Part shown: piece by piece, positions 34,400 through 45,914 of the stretch | Layout: each line of letters opens with the position of its first letter | How positions within the stretch are numbered: position 1 is the first letter of the stretch | NCBI GenBank assembly: GCA_029959085.1 | Contig: JARWIR010000008.1 | Coordinates: 5,952,001 to 6,016,000, forward strand | Reading direction: 5' to 3' | Length of the DNA stretch: 64,000 nt | Source: Nemophila menziesii | Lineage: Eukaryota; Streptophyta; Magnoliopsida; Boraginales; Hydrophyllaceae | Translations under genes and position numbers: made by a program | The notes under the pieces: generated by a model | What the model was told of the DNA's origin: nothing | Databases searched by the model: none | What the model saw: the letters and a program-made list of their open reading frames with translations, nothing else

Positions 34400-34827
34400 A
34401 TGATCCACACGCCACTTATGTGGAATAGCTTAGATACTAATACCTGTTCTTAGTTCGCGACTCTAAAATCAGTAAATAATCACAAATTATCGAAAAGAGT
34501 AATAGACCCAATCTAATTTAATTTAATATAAACCCAAATTCAACATTCGTTATTTCATAAAATTAAGATTCACCCATTGTTTGTTCTCAAGCACTATGAA
34601 AAGCTTAGCTCATATTAAAATTAAAAACTAAATTAAAAGAAATGGAATTCATATTTGATTACAAAATTAAATATAAAAAGAACTTAATTTCCGGAATTGG
34701 AATGACTACGAACGGAGCTATAGACCCACTCCAGCTCTTGTAGCTTCTTCTTTCTTCCTTCTGTTGCTTCTCTCTGGTGTTTAATCTTGTGGAATGTGAA
34801 TTGTGTGTAAAATAGAAGTCCAGACCT

Positions 34828-34836
34828 CCTTTTATA
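34828..34836 (-). promoter_or_regulatory. TATA box of the E3 5' LTR
   Basis: In sense TATAAAAGG, about 550 bases into the LTR. It is the core promoter for genomic RNA, with transcription expected to start about 30 bases downstream (near 34800). Confidence 0.7.
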
Positions 34837-35388
34837 AGCATAAATTCGTACTAGGGCTTGGACCAGAAAATAAAATACTAATTAAATGTCCAAGCCCACT
34901 TTCTAAGCCCAAAATCCCGTAACTGCCGATACACCTTCACTAAAACGGCTTTTCCCGATGCGTTATGACTCCGATTGACCTCATTCCAGTTGTTAAAGTT
35001 CCGTAACTCGATAAGGAATGATTTCTCTTCAAAGGTCAACAGCTAGATCATCGCTTAAGGACATCGAAATCAGCAATCTATGGCCTGGAAAATGGATTTT
35101 CAGCTCTAAAAATAATATCTTCGGGATTTATCTTCAAGTCTTGACTCTAATTCACGATCTTTGATTTTCTCCTCAGATTCCTCTCCTAGATAACATCTAA
35201 AACCTGTAAACTTTACACTAAAAATACCAATATTACGCGCAAAAGTTTAATAAATTAAAAATGCTAGAAATAAAAAGGGAATTCCGGATTATTGCATATT
35301 TAGTCCAAAAGTCTATCGAATTAAGTAAATAAACACCAAAAATGATGTCTCCCAAGGGTCGAAAATAAGAACAATTAGGGAGACATCA

Positions 35389-38300
35389 CAAGCCTTACCA
35401 TATACCATTCGATACGGAGATGCACCAACTGGAGTTTTGAACGCAGTACGATAGGACCATAATGCATCATCTAATTTCATTGACCAATCTTTTCTAGTAG
35501 GACCAACGGTTTTCTCTAAAATAGATTTTACCTCACGATTTGAGACCTCGGCTTGACCATTGGCTTGTGGATGATAAGCGGTAGATACACGATGTCTCAC
35601 CCCATATTTCTCTAAGACTGTCTTCAAATACCTATTAACGAAATGAGTACCTCCATCGCTAATAATTACCCTCGAAGTGCCATGTCTAGTGAAAATGTGT
35701 GATTTCAAGAACTTAATCACCACTCGTGAATCATTGGTAGGTAAAGCCAAAGCTTCTACCCACTTGGACACGTAATCAACATCTAATAAGATGTAGAGGT
35801 TACCATTTGAAGGAACGAACAGACCCATAAAGTCTATACCCCAAACATCAAATATTTGTACTTCTAATACATTATTACGTGGCATCTCATCCCTCTTAGA
35901 TATGTTTCCGGTAAATTGGCATCTTTCACATCTTTTAGCATATTCATGACAATCTTTCATAATAGAAGGCCAGTAAAAAGAAGATTGTAATACCTTAGCA
36001 GCAGTTCGATCTCCTTTAAAATGTCCACCATAAGGTGAATCGTGACATCCAGCTATAATCGCCTCAATTTCTTCCTTGGCTACACATATTCTCACTATTT
36101 GATCAGCACACACTTTGTAGAGGAAAGGATCCTCCCAAAATAACTGTCGGGCACGGTGAGCTAATCTTTTTCTCTCTTGATAAGTTGAACCTTCAGGAAA
36201 AGAACCACTTACCACTAAATTCGCAATATCTGCATACCAAGGAGCTTCATAATCACGAACAACAAATAAACTCTCATCGGGAAATTCTTCTCTAACAGCT
36301 TCAGTACCACTATTCATCTCTGAACCTTCAAGACGCGATAGATGATCAGCAACCTGATTCTCACACCCCTTTCTATCCTTGATCTCTAAATCGAACTCTT
36401 GAAGCAATAAAACCCATCTGATTAACCTCAGTTTAGCATCCTTCTTCTCCATAAGATATCGAATTGCTGAATGATTTGTATAAACAATAACCTTCGATCC
36501 AAGAAGATAAGAGCGAAATTTATCAAATGAATACAAAACGGCTAGCAACTCTTTTTTTGTAACTGTATAATTAACTTGGGCACCATTAAAAGTTTTACTA
36601 GCATAGTAAATCGAATGAAAAACTTTCTCTTTTCTCTGTCCTAATACAGCTCCCATACACAAATCACTCGCATCACACATAACCTCAAACGGTAAATTCC
36701 AATCTGGAGGTAATACTATAGGAGCAGAAATAAGCTTTTCTTTGATTGCCTTGAAGGCACCTAAACAAGCTTCATCAAAAAGGAATTTGGAATCCTTTTC
36801 GAGTAAGTTGCATAACGGTTTAGCAATCTTAGAAAAGTCTTTAATAAAACGCCTATAAAAGCCAGCATGGCCAAGAAAACTTCTTACCCCTTTAACAGAA
36901 ACAGGAGGGGGAAGAGTTTTAATTACTTCGATCTTTGCTCTATCGACCTCTAATCCAGCACTCGAAACCTTGTGACCCATGACAATACCTTCGCGAACCA
37001 TGAAATGACACTTCTCCCAGTTTAAGACCAAATCTGTTTCCTTGCATCTAATTAACACTTTCTCCAAGTTATCCAAACATTTATCAAAATCATCACCAAA
37101 CACGGAGAAATCGTCCAGAAAAACTTCAAGGAAATTATAGATCATATACCAGAAGATGGCCATCATACATCTTTGAAAGGTAGCAGGAGCATTACACAAC
37201 CTAAATGGCATTCTGCGATATGCAAAAGTACCAAAGGGGCATGTAAATGTAGTTTTATGTTGATTTTCTGGAGCCACATAAATCTGATTATACCCGGAAT
37301 AACCATCTAAGAAACAATAGTATTCTCTTCCAGCTAACTTATCTAACATTTGATCAATGAAGGGCAAAGGGAAGTGATCTTTTCTGGTGGCTTTGTTCAG
37401 CTTTCTGTAATCCATGCAAACTCTCCAACCAACTACCGTTCTTGAAGGGATTGCTTCATTTTTATCATTAAGAATTGTTGTCATTCCTCCCTTCTTCGGT
37501 ACACGCTGAACCGGACTCACCCATTCACTACTCGAGACGGGATAAATAATTCTTGCATCTAAAAGCTTGACCACCTCTTTCTTCACTACATCTTTCATAA
37601 CGGGCATTAATCTCCTTTGACCTTCAATTGAGCGTGCATTATCATCTTCAAGTATGATTTTATGTTGACAATAGGATGGACTAATGCCTTTGATGTCAGC
37701 AATTGTCCAACCTATTGCTTCTTTGTTGGCTCTTAACACACGCAACAGTTTATCTTCTTGAGGACCTGTTAAATTTGCTGAAACAATAACAGGTAGAGTT
37801 TCATTAGTACCTAAATACGCATACCTCAAGTGTGCTGGTAACGGCTTTTCTTCTAATTCTGAAGGAGATTCAATTGAAGGTTTCTTTTTAGGAATAATCT
37901 CCCCCAGTTCTCTCACAGGTTCATAGGCAAGACGCCTATACTTTGGATTTTCAGAATTAAGAGCTGCCACTGTTTCGGCGAGCTCTTCCATCATCTCAGG
38001 CATGTCTAATGTTAAAGCGGCCTGCAAAATATCATCATAATTAAAACAATAAAATACCTCTTGCGATGCCTGCTCAACTACATCCATTCGGAAGCAATCT
38101 TCTTGAGAATCTGGAAATTTCATAGCTCGGAACACATTGAATTTGACCTCCTCGTCTTGTATTCTCATCGTTAATTCGCCATTTTCTACATCAATCAATG
38201 TACGCCCCGTGGCTAGGAATGGTCTTCCCAAAATAATGGGGACATTCCTATCCGCGTCGTATTCAAGTATAACGAAATCAACAAGAAATATAAGTGTACC

Positions 38301-40575
38301 TGCCTTAACGAGGACATCTTCAATTCGGCCTTCGGGATGTGCAAGAGACCTGTCCGCCATTTGCAAGACCATAGAAGTGGGTCTTGCTTCTCCAATTTTT
38401 AGCTTATCAAAGATCGACTTTGGGCATCAAATTGATACTTGCAGCCAAATCGCATAGTGCTTTTCCCTTCCATTCTTCTCCAATCGATATCGGAATTGTG
38501 AAACTCCCCGGATCAACTAACTTTGGAGGTAATTTTCTTTGACAAATAGCACTACATTCTTCAGGAGACCAATCATCTCATTATCACAATATGGCCTTTT
38601 GTTAGTGAGGGCCCTCTTCAAAAACTTTGTATACTTCGGAATATCTCGAATAGCCTCTAATAACTGAAATATTAATACTAAGGCCTTTCACTCTATTAAA
38701 GAACTTTGAAAACTCGGCCAAATCACCCTTTTTCTGAACTCGAGATGGAAACGGTGGTGGAGGGCGATTACTAACAACATCATCTTTCTTCTTTGGGATT
38801 TCAATCGGCCTCTCTATTTCTTCAACCTCAACATCTTTCTCTTTCTCACTCACATCCTTTTCTTTTCTCGGGACTTCTTTCTCTTTCATAATCGGAAAAG
38901 GAGGTGGAGGGAGGTTCTTACCACTTCTTAGTGTTACAGCTTTGCACTCTTCATGTTGTCCCAGATTTTCTGTGTCACTAGGAAGTTGCCCTTGTGGACG
39001 TTGATTAAGCTGTTTTGAAATTTGATTTATTTGATTCTGTAAGAGCTTCATGTTTGCGTCAGACGCTTGTTGGCATTCCATAGCTTGCGTCTGAAGAGCA
39101 ATTAAACTGTCAACGGTTTTCTGAAGGGTAACTACACCTTCTTGTGGATGGGCAGGTAAGGCTTTTTGGTTCATGGATTCGTTATAAATGTCTTGAGGAG
39201 CTTGTCTCTGAACATAATTCCCTTGATTCTGTCCCCCTTGATAATTGTTGTGTGGTCTTGAATTGAAGTTATTACCTTGGGGACGCGGCTGATACGCATA
39301 TGTAGGATTGGCTGCCCCATTAGGATTCGAATGTTGAAACCCAGGATGGTTTATGTTAGGCTGATATCCATTACCACTTGAATTAAAGTTACCTCTATTG
39401 GAGACAAACATCACGGATTCTTGATTATTCTGACAATTTTCCCAACTATGATCATTAACACCACAATACTCACATCCATACACCTCTTGTGCAACCTTTA
39501 CCTCACCTCTCTTGTTTTAAAAACCTTCTTTCACGGCTAAAGTAAGTTGTCTCAACTGTTGTTCTAGTGTGGATTGAATCTTGGTCTCTAAGGAGTTGAA
39601 CTTTTCTTCAATATTGACATTATTAACTCCTCCTCTAACTGGTGTTCTTACGGTATTCCACCCTACTTCATTATCAACTGTTCTATCCAAAATAATTCTT
39701 GCATACGCAGGTTGAACTCGCAAAAACGCACCACCACACAACAAATCTAAATCTTTCCTAGAGCCACCCTCAAGACCATTATAAAAAATCTTCATCTGTT
39801 GTTGTTCAGTAAGGTCATGATTTGGGACTCTTCGTAAACATCATTGAAATCTTGCCCAACTTTTACCCAAAGTCTCATCATACTCTTGCTTGAAATGTGT
39901 CAACTCTAGTTCTGCATCTATCCTCATATTAGACGGATAATAACTGTTGAAAAACACAGTTTCTAATTGTTCCCAGTTTGTTATCTTCGTAGGATCTTGT
40001 GTATCGTGCCATTCACTTTCTCCATCCATAACGAAAAATCGAAACACAGCAAAGTACATATGTTCTATTGAAACTCCTTGTGTGATGTAAGAATCACATA
40101 TCTGTTTGAATTTCTGTACTGCTCGAAGAGGATCTTCTCCAGCTTTACCACGAAAATTTCCAAAATTTTGGAATTGAGCTAACATACCCGAATCTGGACG
40201 AAACCTCGGGACATCTATATCTAGAGCGCCTACCCCAATAGCAGGAGCACGGAATGGAGCTTCTGGTGGACCATTAACAAACCATAGATCGTGGTTAACT
40301 GCCATTTGAACTTGGACTTGAGGATTAGGAATGCCAGGCGGAGCCAAAGGATTAAGAACTTGTGGCGCTATAGGCTGGCCATTCGCGTCTAGCTGAGCTT
40401 GTCCGTTATTGTTTTGTTGATTCTGAATATTAACGTTCTCCATTCTGTTAAATAATTCTTCTAACTCTCTAGCTTCTTGTTCTTTCCTTCTCTTGTTAGC
40501 AAGTCTGATTAATGATTCTGGATTATTAAGGATCGGAGGTGATGGCTCTAGATCCTTAAATAGTCTCCTTCGCAT
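35389..40575 (-). pseudogene. E2 gag-pol part 1, broken, cut in integrase by E3
   Basis: The ATG at 40575 starts MRRRLFKDLEPSPP. In-frame stops lie near 39840 (after the RFQ of the gag core) and near 39490 (before the knuckle). Frameshifts lie between about 38700 and 38410, in the linker and protease. The knuckle CEYCGVNDHSWENC is intact, but the protease motif reads DLAAS instead of DLGAS. From 38372 the frame is open for about 990 codons through RT (FLDDFSVFG), RNase H, the integrase HHCC and D,D35E core to GKAC, where E3 begins. The same frame reads 20-odd residues into the E3 LTR; these are not E2 protein. The end of pol is at 22100-22558. Confidence 0.93.
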
Positions 40576-40684
40576 ACACCAAACCTAAAAACCTGAAAAA
40601 GATGAACAAACAAAAAGCGTAAAACTGAAATAAAAATAAATGCAACTATCACTAAAGGATAAACACCGTGGTCACACGCTACCG

Positions 40685-40702
40685 TCCCTGGCAGCGGCGC
40701 CA
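40685..40702 (-). other. E2 primer binding site
   Basis: In sense TGGCGCCGCTGCCAGGGA, right after the E2 5' LTR end. Same type as E3. Confidence 0.85.
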
Positions 40703-40708
40703 AAAACT

Positions 40709-42264
40709 TGGTGGGCCTTTGTGTGTTCTAAAATAAATGCAAAAGTAATCGAACCACAACCGCAAGTGTACGGTTGTCCCAAGTAGTAATAAGTGATTCT
40801 AGGATCGTTCGCAGGGACGGTTTGGTTAACTACAATGCTTATCAAATAATGAATGGTTGCACTTATGAAAGCAAATAAAGATAATATGATTGATTGTTTG
40901 GTTTTGTTATTTCTAAGTAATAAAAGACTAAATAGAAAATGTAATTAAATACTGAAACACAAGTAAATAAATATGAAATGCAAGTATGAGAAGGTAGCAC
41001 TTGAGAACGCAAGGGATCCTCCTAATCCTATTTCATAACTTATGTTGTTTAAGGGCTAAATTGGTCAATTACAATGGTCGGGATTCTAAATTCCTTATAC
41101 CCCCGTCAGGGTGGACTATAAGGCTATCCTAGCGTGTCACTAGTCTCGTCAGGGTAAATATGATCCACTTTTAGATGTTTAAGTTAATTACCACATTGGC
41201 CCTAAAATTAGCTAAGTTCGTCAGAATCAATAACTTCTATTTTAGATTGAATAAATATTTCCGTACCTAAACCCTCCGTCAGGACGATCCACACGCCACA
41301 TATGTGGAATAGCCTAGATACTAATACCTGTTCTTAGTTCATGACTCTAAAAACAGTAAATAATCTCAATTTATCGAAAAAAGTAAAAGCCCCAATCTAA
41401 TTTAATTTAATAGAAACCCAAATTCAACATATGAAATTCAATAAGATTGGGATTCACCCATAAAGCATTCTCAAGCACTAAAATGTGTTTAGCTCATACT
41501 AATTAAAAAGAAAACTGAATTAAATGTAATGGAATTCATATTTTCTTACAAAATTAAAGATAAAGAAAACCTAATTTTCCGGAATTGGAATGGCTAAGAA
41601 CGGAGATATAGACCCTCTCCAGCTCTTGTAGCTTCTTCTTTCTTCCTTCTGTTGCTTCTCTCTGATGTTTAATCTTGTAAAAAGTGAACTGTGTTAGAAA
41701 TAGAAGTCAAAGGCTCCTTTTATATGTGAAAAAACGGATTAGGGCTTGGACCCAAGAATAAAACACTAATTAAATGTCCAAGCCCAAAATCCCGTAACTG
41801 CTGCACCACGTTCACTAAAACGGCTCTAGCCGATTCGTTGTAACTCCGATTGACCTGAAACCACTTGCTAAATTTCCGTAACTCGATAGGGAACATTTTC
41901 TCTTCAAAGGTCAGCGGCTCAATCATCTCTTAAGTGCCTAGAAATCAGCAATCTTTGGCTTGTTTTCCAGATTTGCAGCTCTGAAATCAACTTCTTTTGG
42001 GATTTATCTTCAAGTCTTGACTCCATTTCATGATCTTTGACTTTCTTCTCGGATTCCATTCCTAGCTAATATTCAAAACCTACAAACTTTTCACTAAAAT
42101 ACACAAGATTACGCGCAAAAGTTTAATAAATAAAAAATACTAGAAATAAAATAGGAATTCCAGATTATTGCATTTTTAACTCAAAAGTCTATCAAAATAT
42201 TCAATTAAATATAAAAAATTATGTCTCCCAAGGGTAAAAAATAAGAACAATTAGGGAGACATCA
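40709..42264 (-). repeat. E2 5' LTR (1556 bp)
   Basis: Pairs with 16680-18248. Sense TG start at 42264; TATAAAAGG at 41716-41724 (minus). The distal inverted arm is TTATGTCTCCC rather than TGATGTCTCCC (one change). Confidence 0.95.
41716..41724 (-). promoter_or_regulatory. TATA box of the E2 5' LTR
   Basis: In sense TATAAAAGG at the same LTR depth as in E1 and E3. Confidence 0.65.
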
Positions 42265-43579
42265 AAATCTCATATAGAAAACTCTAGAAATTAATATACA
42301 CATACATCTGTAATGCAAAATCAAACATAAATAATCTCAATCATAAAATTTAAGTTGCAATGCTTGAAGGTTACACTTGTACTCATCTCTGTATGATGGC
42401 TATAGGGTGGTCATTAACCCTAACTCGCTTTGAACGCTCCACCTAGTATATTCCCTATCAACAGAATCATAAATTCACTATGCACTTGAATCACGAGGTC
42501 TTTATGGTTTTAATATTGGCTTAAGGACGGTGTGGATGTATATTTGGTAAATTTGAAGTGAGCTTTTGGCTCTCTCCTCACTTACCATCAACAAATGTCC
42601 TCGAGCTTGAGTTTACGCTAAAAAATGTTCTCACTCACCCATTTACGCAACAATTTAGCGTCCCATGTCAACCTATTACAAATAAGATAATTTTTCAGAA
42701 AAATTCCACTTTGCCGGATGTTTTATTCATTCAATTTTTTTTTCTTTTTTTTTTGTACGGATGCAAACCGGGTTCCCGGTTCCTACTGTATGGATGTTTG
42801 ATTTTTTTTCATTTTCCTTTCTTTTTCATTTTTTCTCATTCCCGGCAAAGGGTTACAAGTATATATCATCTGCAATTGTGCCACAATACAAAGCACATCA
42901 ATCCCTACCCAATAAATTCCCCATAAGTGGACCCACCACCCAAAACTCAAGCTCGAGACATGTCTCAGGATCGTGATTCAAGTGCGTGTCATTTGGTCAT
43001 GCCTAATAATCTAAGGGATAATGACTTATATCGTGGCTACAAAGAGAAGGCTAAAGGCTCAAAGTGGGCTAAGACAGATAAAATTAATATAAGGGATAGA
43101 AGGCTAAAAGGTCACAAATGGCTAACAAAGAACTGCCCCTATCATTTTCCTAAGTACATAGCTCGTCTTTAGTTCATATCTAGATGGGTTCTCTACTAAT
43201 TAGGATTTCACGTTCTACACACCAAACATATTCCTTAAGTACAAGCTTACTTCATTTGCATTGTTCATTAATTTTTCCTATCAATTACCTATGTTTGCAT
43301 GCACTTCTAAATGCGTTTTATATTAATCCCTAAAGTCCACTATTTACTATCGTAGATTCATCAAAAGTATGCTTACAGGGATATTTAAAATTTTCTACAG
43401 TCAAACGCAACTCCGAAAATTCTTTTATTGAAAGCAAATAAAACACATAACACATAAAATATGGGATGAGGCAAAGAACCCCACCCCAAACTCAAAAATG
43501 AGCCGTGTCCCCATGACTCGAAAAAGACTCAAAGCAATTCAACTAATCTATACTAAAAGGAAGGATTAGAAAACGTATC
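42265..43579 (-). other. E1 3' region (right part, up to the E2 insertion)
   Basis: No sense ORF. It has the same layout as E3: hairpin remnant near 43500-43520, conserved block near 42945-43010, T-rich tract and one CCGGGTTCCCGG palindrome near 42767. The left remainder is at 16556-16679. Confidence 0.7.
42927..43172 (+). CDS. Conserved antisense ORF, E1 copy (hypothetical)
   Basis: This 81-codon frame is closely similar to the C-terminal half of the E3 antisense ORF (SQDRDSSACHLVMPNNLRDNDL and KNCPYHFPKYIARL). A TAA just upstream separates it from a 122-codon frame (42558-42926) that corresponds to the E3 N-terminal half, so a single change splits the ORF in this copy. Confidence 0.25.
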   Translation: MDPPPKTQARDMSQDRDSSACHLVMPNNLRDNDLYRGYKEKAKGSKWAKTDKINIRDRRLKGHKWLTKNCPYHFPKYIARL

Positions 43580-44899
43580 TTAACCAGCGCGTGGCTGGTT
43601 ACCGGTGTTGCGTTCAGGACCTTTATCTCGCGTAAGAGCATCATAAATCGCATTTTGAAGTGTGTTTACACCTAGGATCAAAGTTCGAATAAGGTCCAAT
43701 TCTCTTGTAACGTTTCCTAAGGTAGCAATCAGCTTCTCTTGATTCTCTTCCAACACCCTAAATTTTGATTCCAACTCAGGAGCATTCTTCGCTTTCTTTA
43801 GTGAAGGAGCTCTAGGAGTCTTCGTAGCTCGTGTTGCTTCATCATGGATATTCTGAATCGTAGTCAATGCCATGCTTACTCCAACTGTCGCACCGTCATC
43901 CTCTGCGTTCCTACGCGGAATTTTTGCGTCTAGGCACAACTTAGTAATAGTACAAGGGAACTTGAGATTCTGTTGTTTCATCGGAGCTCTCGCGAATTCC
44001 ATGATGGTGTCATAAATAATCTTAGCAACATTCATCTGTTTCGCCTCAGTAATACACTTGATAAAAATTATTTGCTCCTTCTTCAACTCGGATGTGTGTT
44101 TAATTCCAAAGAAAGTAGGTATTATGAAACGAGACCAAATCTTCGCACTAGGTGTCAAATTACTGCTGTAAAACTGTCCAGGATATCTTTCTCCTTCTGG
44201 AATTGGGCTAGCCCCATTAATAAGCACATTTCCCCAAAGGGATTCATAATCGAAAGAAGGGTCATTAAGGGTGTCTTGGAACAGACATAATCCAGTAAAG
44301 TTGGGTAATTTCAAAGATTTTTGAATAAGTTTAATAGATAAAGGAACTACCTTTTTGCAAATTTCAATTGCCTCACGGGAAAGGGCTAAACCTTCATAAA
44401 ATTCTCGCACAAAAGTAGGAATATACTCAAGCTTCCTTTCTCTTAATTCTCTCCAACCAAACTTGTCACAAGCAACATCATATTCTCTATGAGCACTACT
44501 CATAATATTCTTAGGAAAGTCCATTTCTTCACCAAACTTCAAAAATTCCATTCTTTCACGAACCTGTTCATTCCAGGAAGTATAAACCCTCTTAGGCTTT
44601 TGGGCCCATATCTTTCTTCGCGGGGGTTTCTGTTGAACTGGTACTTCTGAAACTTCTTGTTCAGTTTCATCCTCAAGTTCATTCTCAATCTCATCTTCAT
44701 GTTCTTCTTCACTTTCTGGTTCATCAATTAATCTTCTCCTCTTACCTGTGATTTCTTTCTTCTTGGGAGCAAGCATAACCTCTTCAGTATTTCGTTTAGG
44801 ACGCGAAACAGGAATCTCAATAGCTTGTTCTTGAGTACAACCAATAGTGGTTTTCTTTCTAGGAGCAGTTCTTCGGAAATCACCGGTTTTGTTAGTCAT
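43580..44899 (-). CDS. E1 ORF3: plant-transposon (PF20167-like) domain plus coiled coil, about 439 aa
   Basis: It is collinear with E3 ORF3 and open throughout. ATG at 44899 (MTNKTGDF). It has an acidic stretch (EEEHEDEIENELEDETEQE), a basic PPRRKIWAQKPKR segment, the domain blocks RERKLEYIPTFVREFYEG, SIKLIQKSLKLPNF and SRFIIPTFFGIKHTSEL, and a C-terminal coiled coil (RVLEENQEKLIATLGNVT). No signal peptide or membrane span. The frame is open a few codons 5' of the ATG because the leader stop is TGG here. About 80% identical to E3 over the central domain by eye, lower than pol. Confidence 0.85.
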   Translation of the reverse strand: MTNKTGDFRRTAPRKKTTIGCTQEQAIEIPVSRPKRNTEEVMLAPKKKEITGKRRRLIDEPESEEEHEDEIENELEDETEQEVSEVPVQQKPPRRKIWAQKPKRVYTSWNEQVRERMEFLKFGEEMDFPKNIMSSAHREYDVACDKFGWRELRERKLEYIPTFVREFYEGLALSREAIEICKKVVPLSIKLIQKSLKLPNFTGLCLFQDTLNDPSFDYESLWGNVLINGASPIPEGERYPGQFYSSNLTPSAKIWSRFIIPTFFGIKHTSELKKEQIIFIKCITEAKQMNVAKIIYDTIMEFARAPMKQQNLKFPCTITKLCLDAKIPRRNAEDDGATVGVSMALTTIQNIHDEATRATKTPRAPSLKKAKNAPELESKFRVLEENQEKLIATLGNVTRELDLIRTLILGVNTLQNAIYDALTRDKGPERNTGNQPRAG

Positions 44900-45284
44900 C
44901 TCTTTCCACCCCAAACTCAAAACTTCAAATAGTGAGAAGCTAGAGAAAAGCTTAGAACTTTGATGTTTTGAGGCTTAGGAATTGAATATTAAGGTGTAAT
45001 ATGAAGTGGGTAATGGTCAATTTTTGTGGGAGAAGAAAGAATTGGGTTTAATTTAAGGATTGGGTGAAGAACAATCTTGGTGGAAACTAAGGATTTTGAT
45101 GATATTTTGGAGAAGAGGTGAGTTGATTTTTGTGTTTTTGTGATGAAAGAGGGTAGTATTTGATGAAATTTATAGGTATTAATAATGATTTTCGAAGGTG
45201 GGGAGGCTATGTGAGCGTTTTAGGTAAAAACTTGCAGAAGAGGATAATAAAACTAGGTTAAAAAGGAAAAATCCGTCACATCAC

Positions 45285-45695
45285 AGTTGAAACCGGGTTC
45301 CCGGTTTCGCGTCGCTGTGTCGGCGCAAAAACGATGACTTAATAATTTTTTTTATACCTCAATACGCAACTTTTGGCTAGATCCCAAGACGCTGGGTCAG
45401 AAAGGTCAAAATTTTTAGCACCAAAACCGGGTTCCCGGTTTTGCGAAATCCGGGTACCCGGTTTCCGTCAAGATCGAGAATGAAAACGCAGCAAATGGCG
45501 GGCTTCCAAGACGCTGGGTCAGAAACTCCAAAAATCACAGCTCTCGAAACCGGGTTCCCAGTTTGTGCGAAACCGGGTACCTGGTTCGTGACGCTATGTC
45601 GTGAACCAAGACGCCGTCTTTTGCGTGTGGGAGGTTGGTACCAGCTCCAAAACCGGGTTCCCGGTATTTGCGAAACCGGCTACCCGGTTTCTCCT
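45285..45695 (-). repeat. E1 GC-palindrome array
   Basis: Palindromes of the AACCGGGTTCCCGGTT and CCGGGTACCCGG kind occur near 45292, 45425, 45546 and 45650, mostly in pairs about 10 bases apart; period about 105-133. Some are decayed (ACCGGGTTCCCAGT; CCGGGTACCTGG). Same place and type as in E3. Confidence 0.9.
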
Positions 45696-45914
45696 GGACA
45701 ACCAACCTCTTTTTCTTCTATTTTCGCCCTTTCGACCCCAAACCTTTTTACCCCTGAAATCATCAAAAACAACTACCCTTCCTCATTTCTTAATAATAAA
45801 CTCTAAAATTATGAAAATCAAACTATTCTACATTGCGAAAATTTAAAAACTCAAACTAATATAAGAATTGGCTTTTGTTTAACTTCGTTAAGCTAGACGG
45901 GTTACCTCACGCTT

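Larger units (their letters stand above)
22559..35388 (-). mobile_element. E3: innermost, youngest Athila-like element (12,830 bp)
   Basis: LTRs of 1565 bp each are at 33824-35388 (5') and 22559-24123 (3'), with about 21 differences seen by eye (1.3%). The target duplication CAAGC is perfect (22554-22558 and 35389-35393), inside E2 integrase. On the minus strand: PBS, gag-pol (33690-28070), palindrome array (27300-27850), ORF3 (26912-25596), 3' region, PPT. Two nonsense codons and one frameshift break gag-pol; ORF3 is open. This is the best reference copy in the window. Confidence 0.97.
33824..35388 (-). repeat. E3 5' LTR (1565 bp)
   Basis: It begins (sense) at 35388 with TGATGTCTCCC and ends CCACCA at 33824, next to the PBS. 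The inverted arms are at 35343-35353 and 35378-35388. The promoter is at about one third of the LTR, so the leader (R-U5) is about 1 kb, which is long. Confidence 0.97.
16680..42264 (-). mobile_element. E2: middle nested Athila-like element
   Basis: LTRs are at 40709-42264 (5') and 16680-18248 (3'). The target duplication AAATC is perfect (16675-16679 and 42265-42269). Without E3 it is about 12.75 kb. gag-pol is split at the integrase by E3 (part 1 is 40575-35389, part 2 is 22558-22100). Its palindrome array (21445-21870) has a different core from those of E1 and E3, and its ORF3 is the most diverged of the three, while its pol is close to theirs. LTR divergence is about 2% by eye. Confidence 0.95.

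Noticed and set aside
35313..38372. A continuous 1019-codon frame taken as one protein
   Set aside because: The last two dozen residues lie in the E3 LTR. The E2 part stops at the CAAGC duplication (35389-35393).
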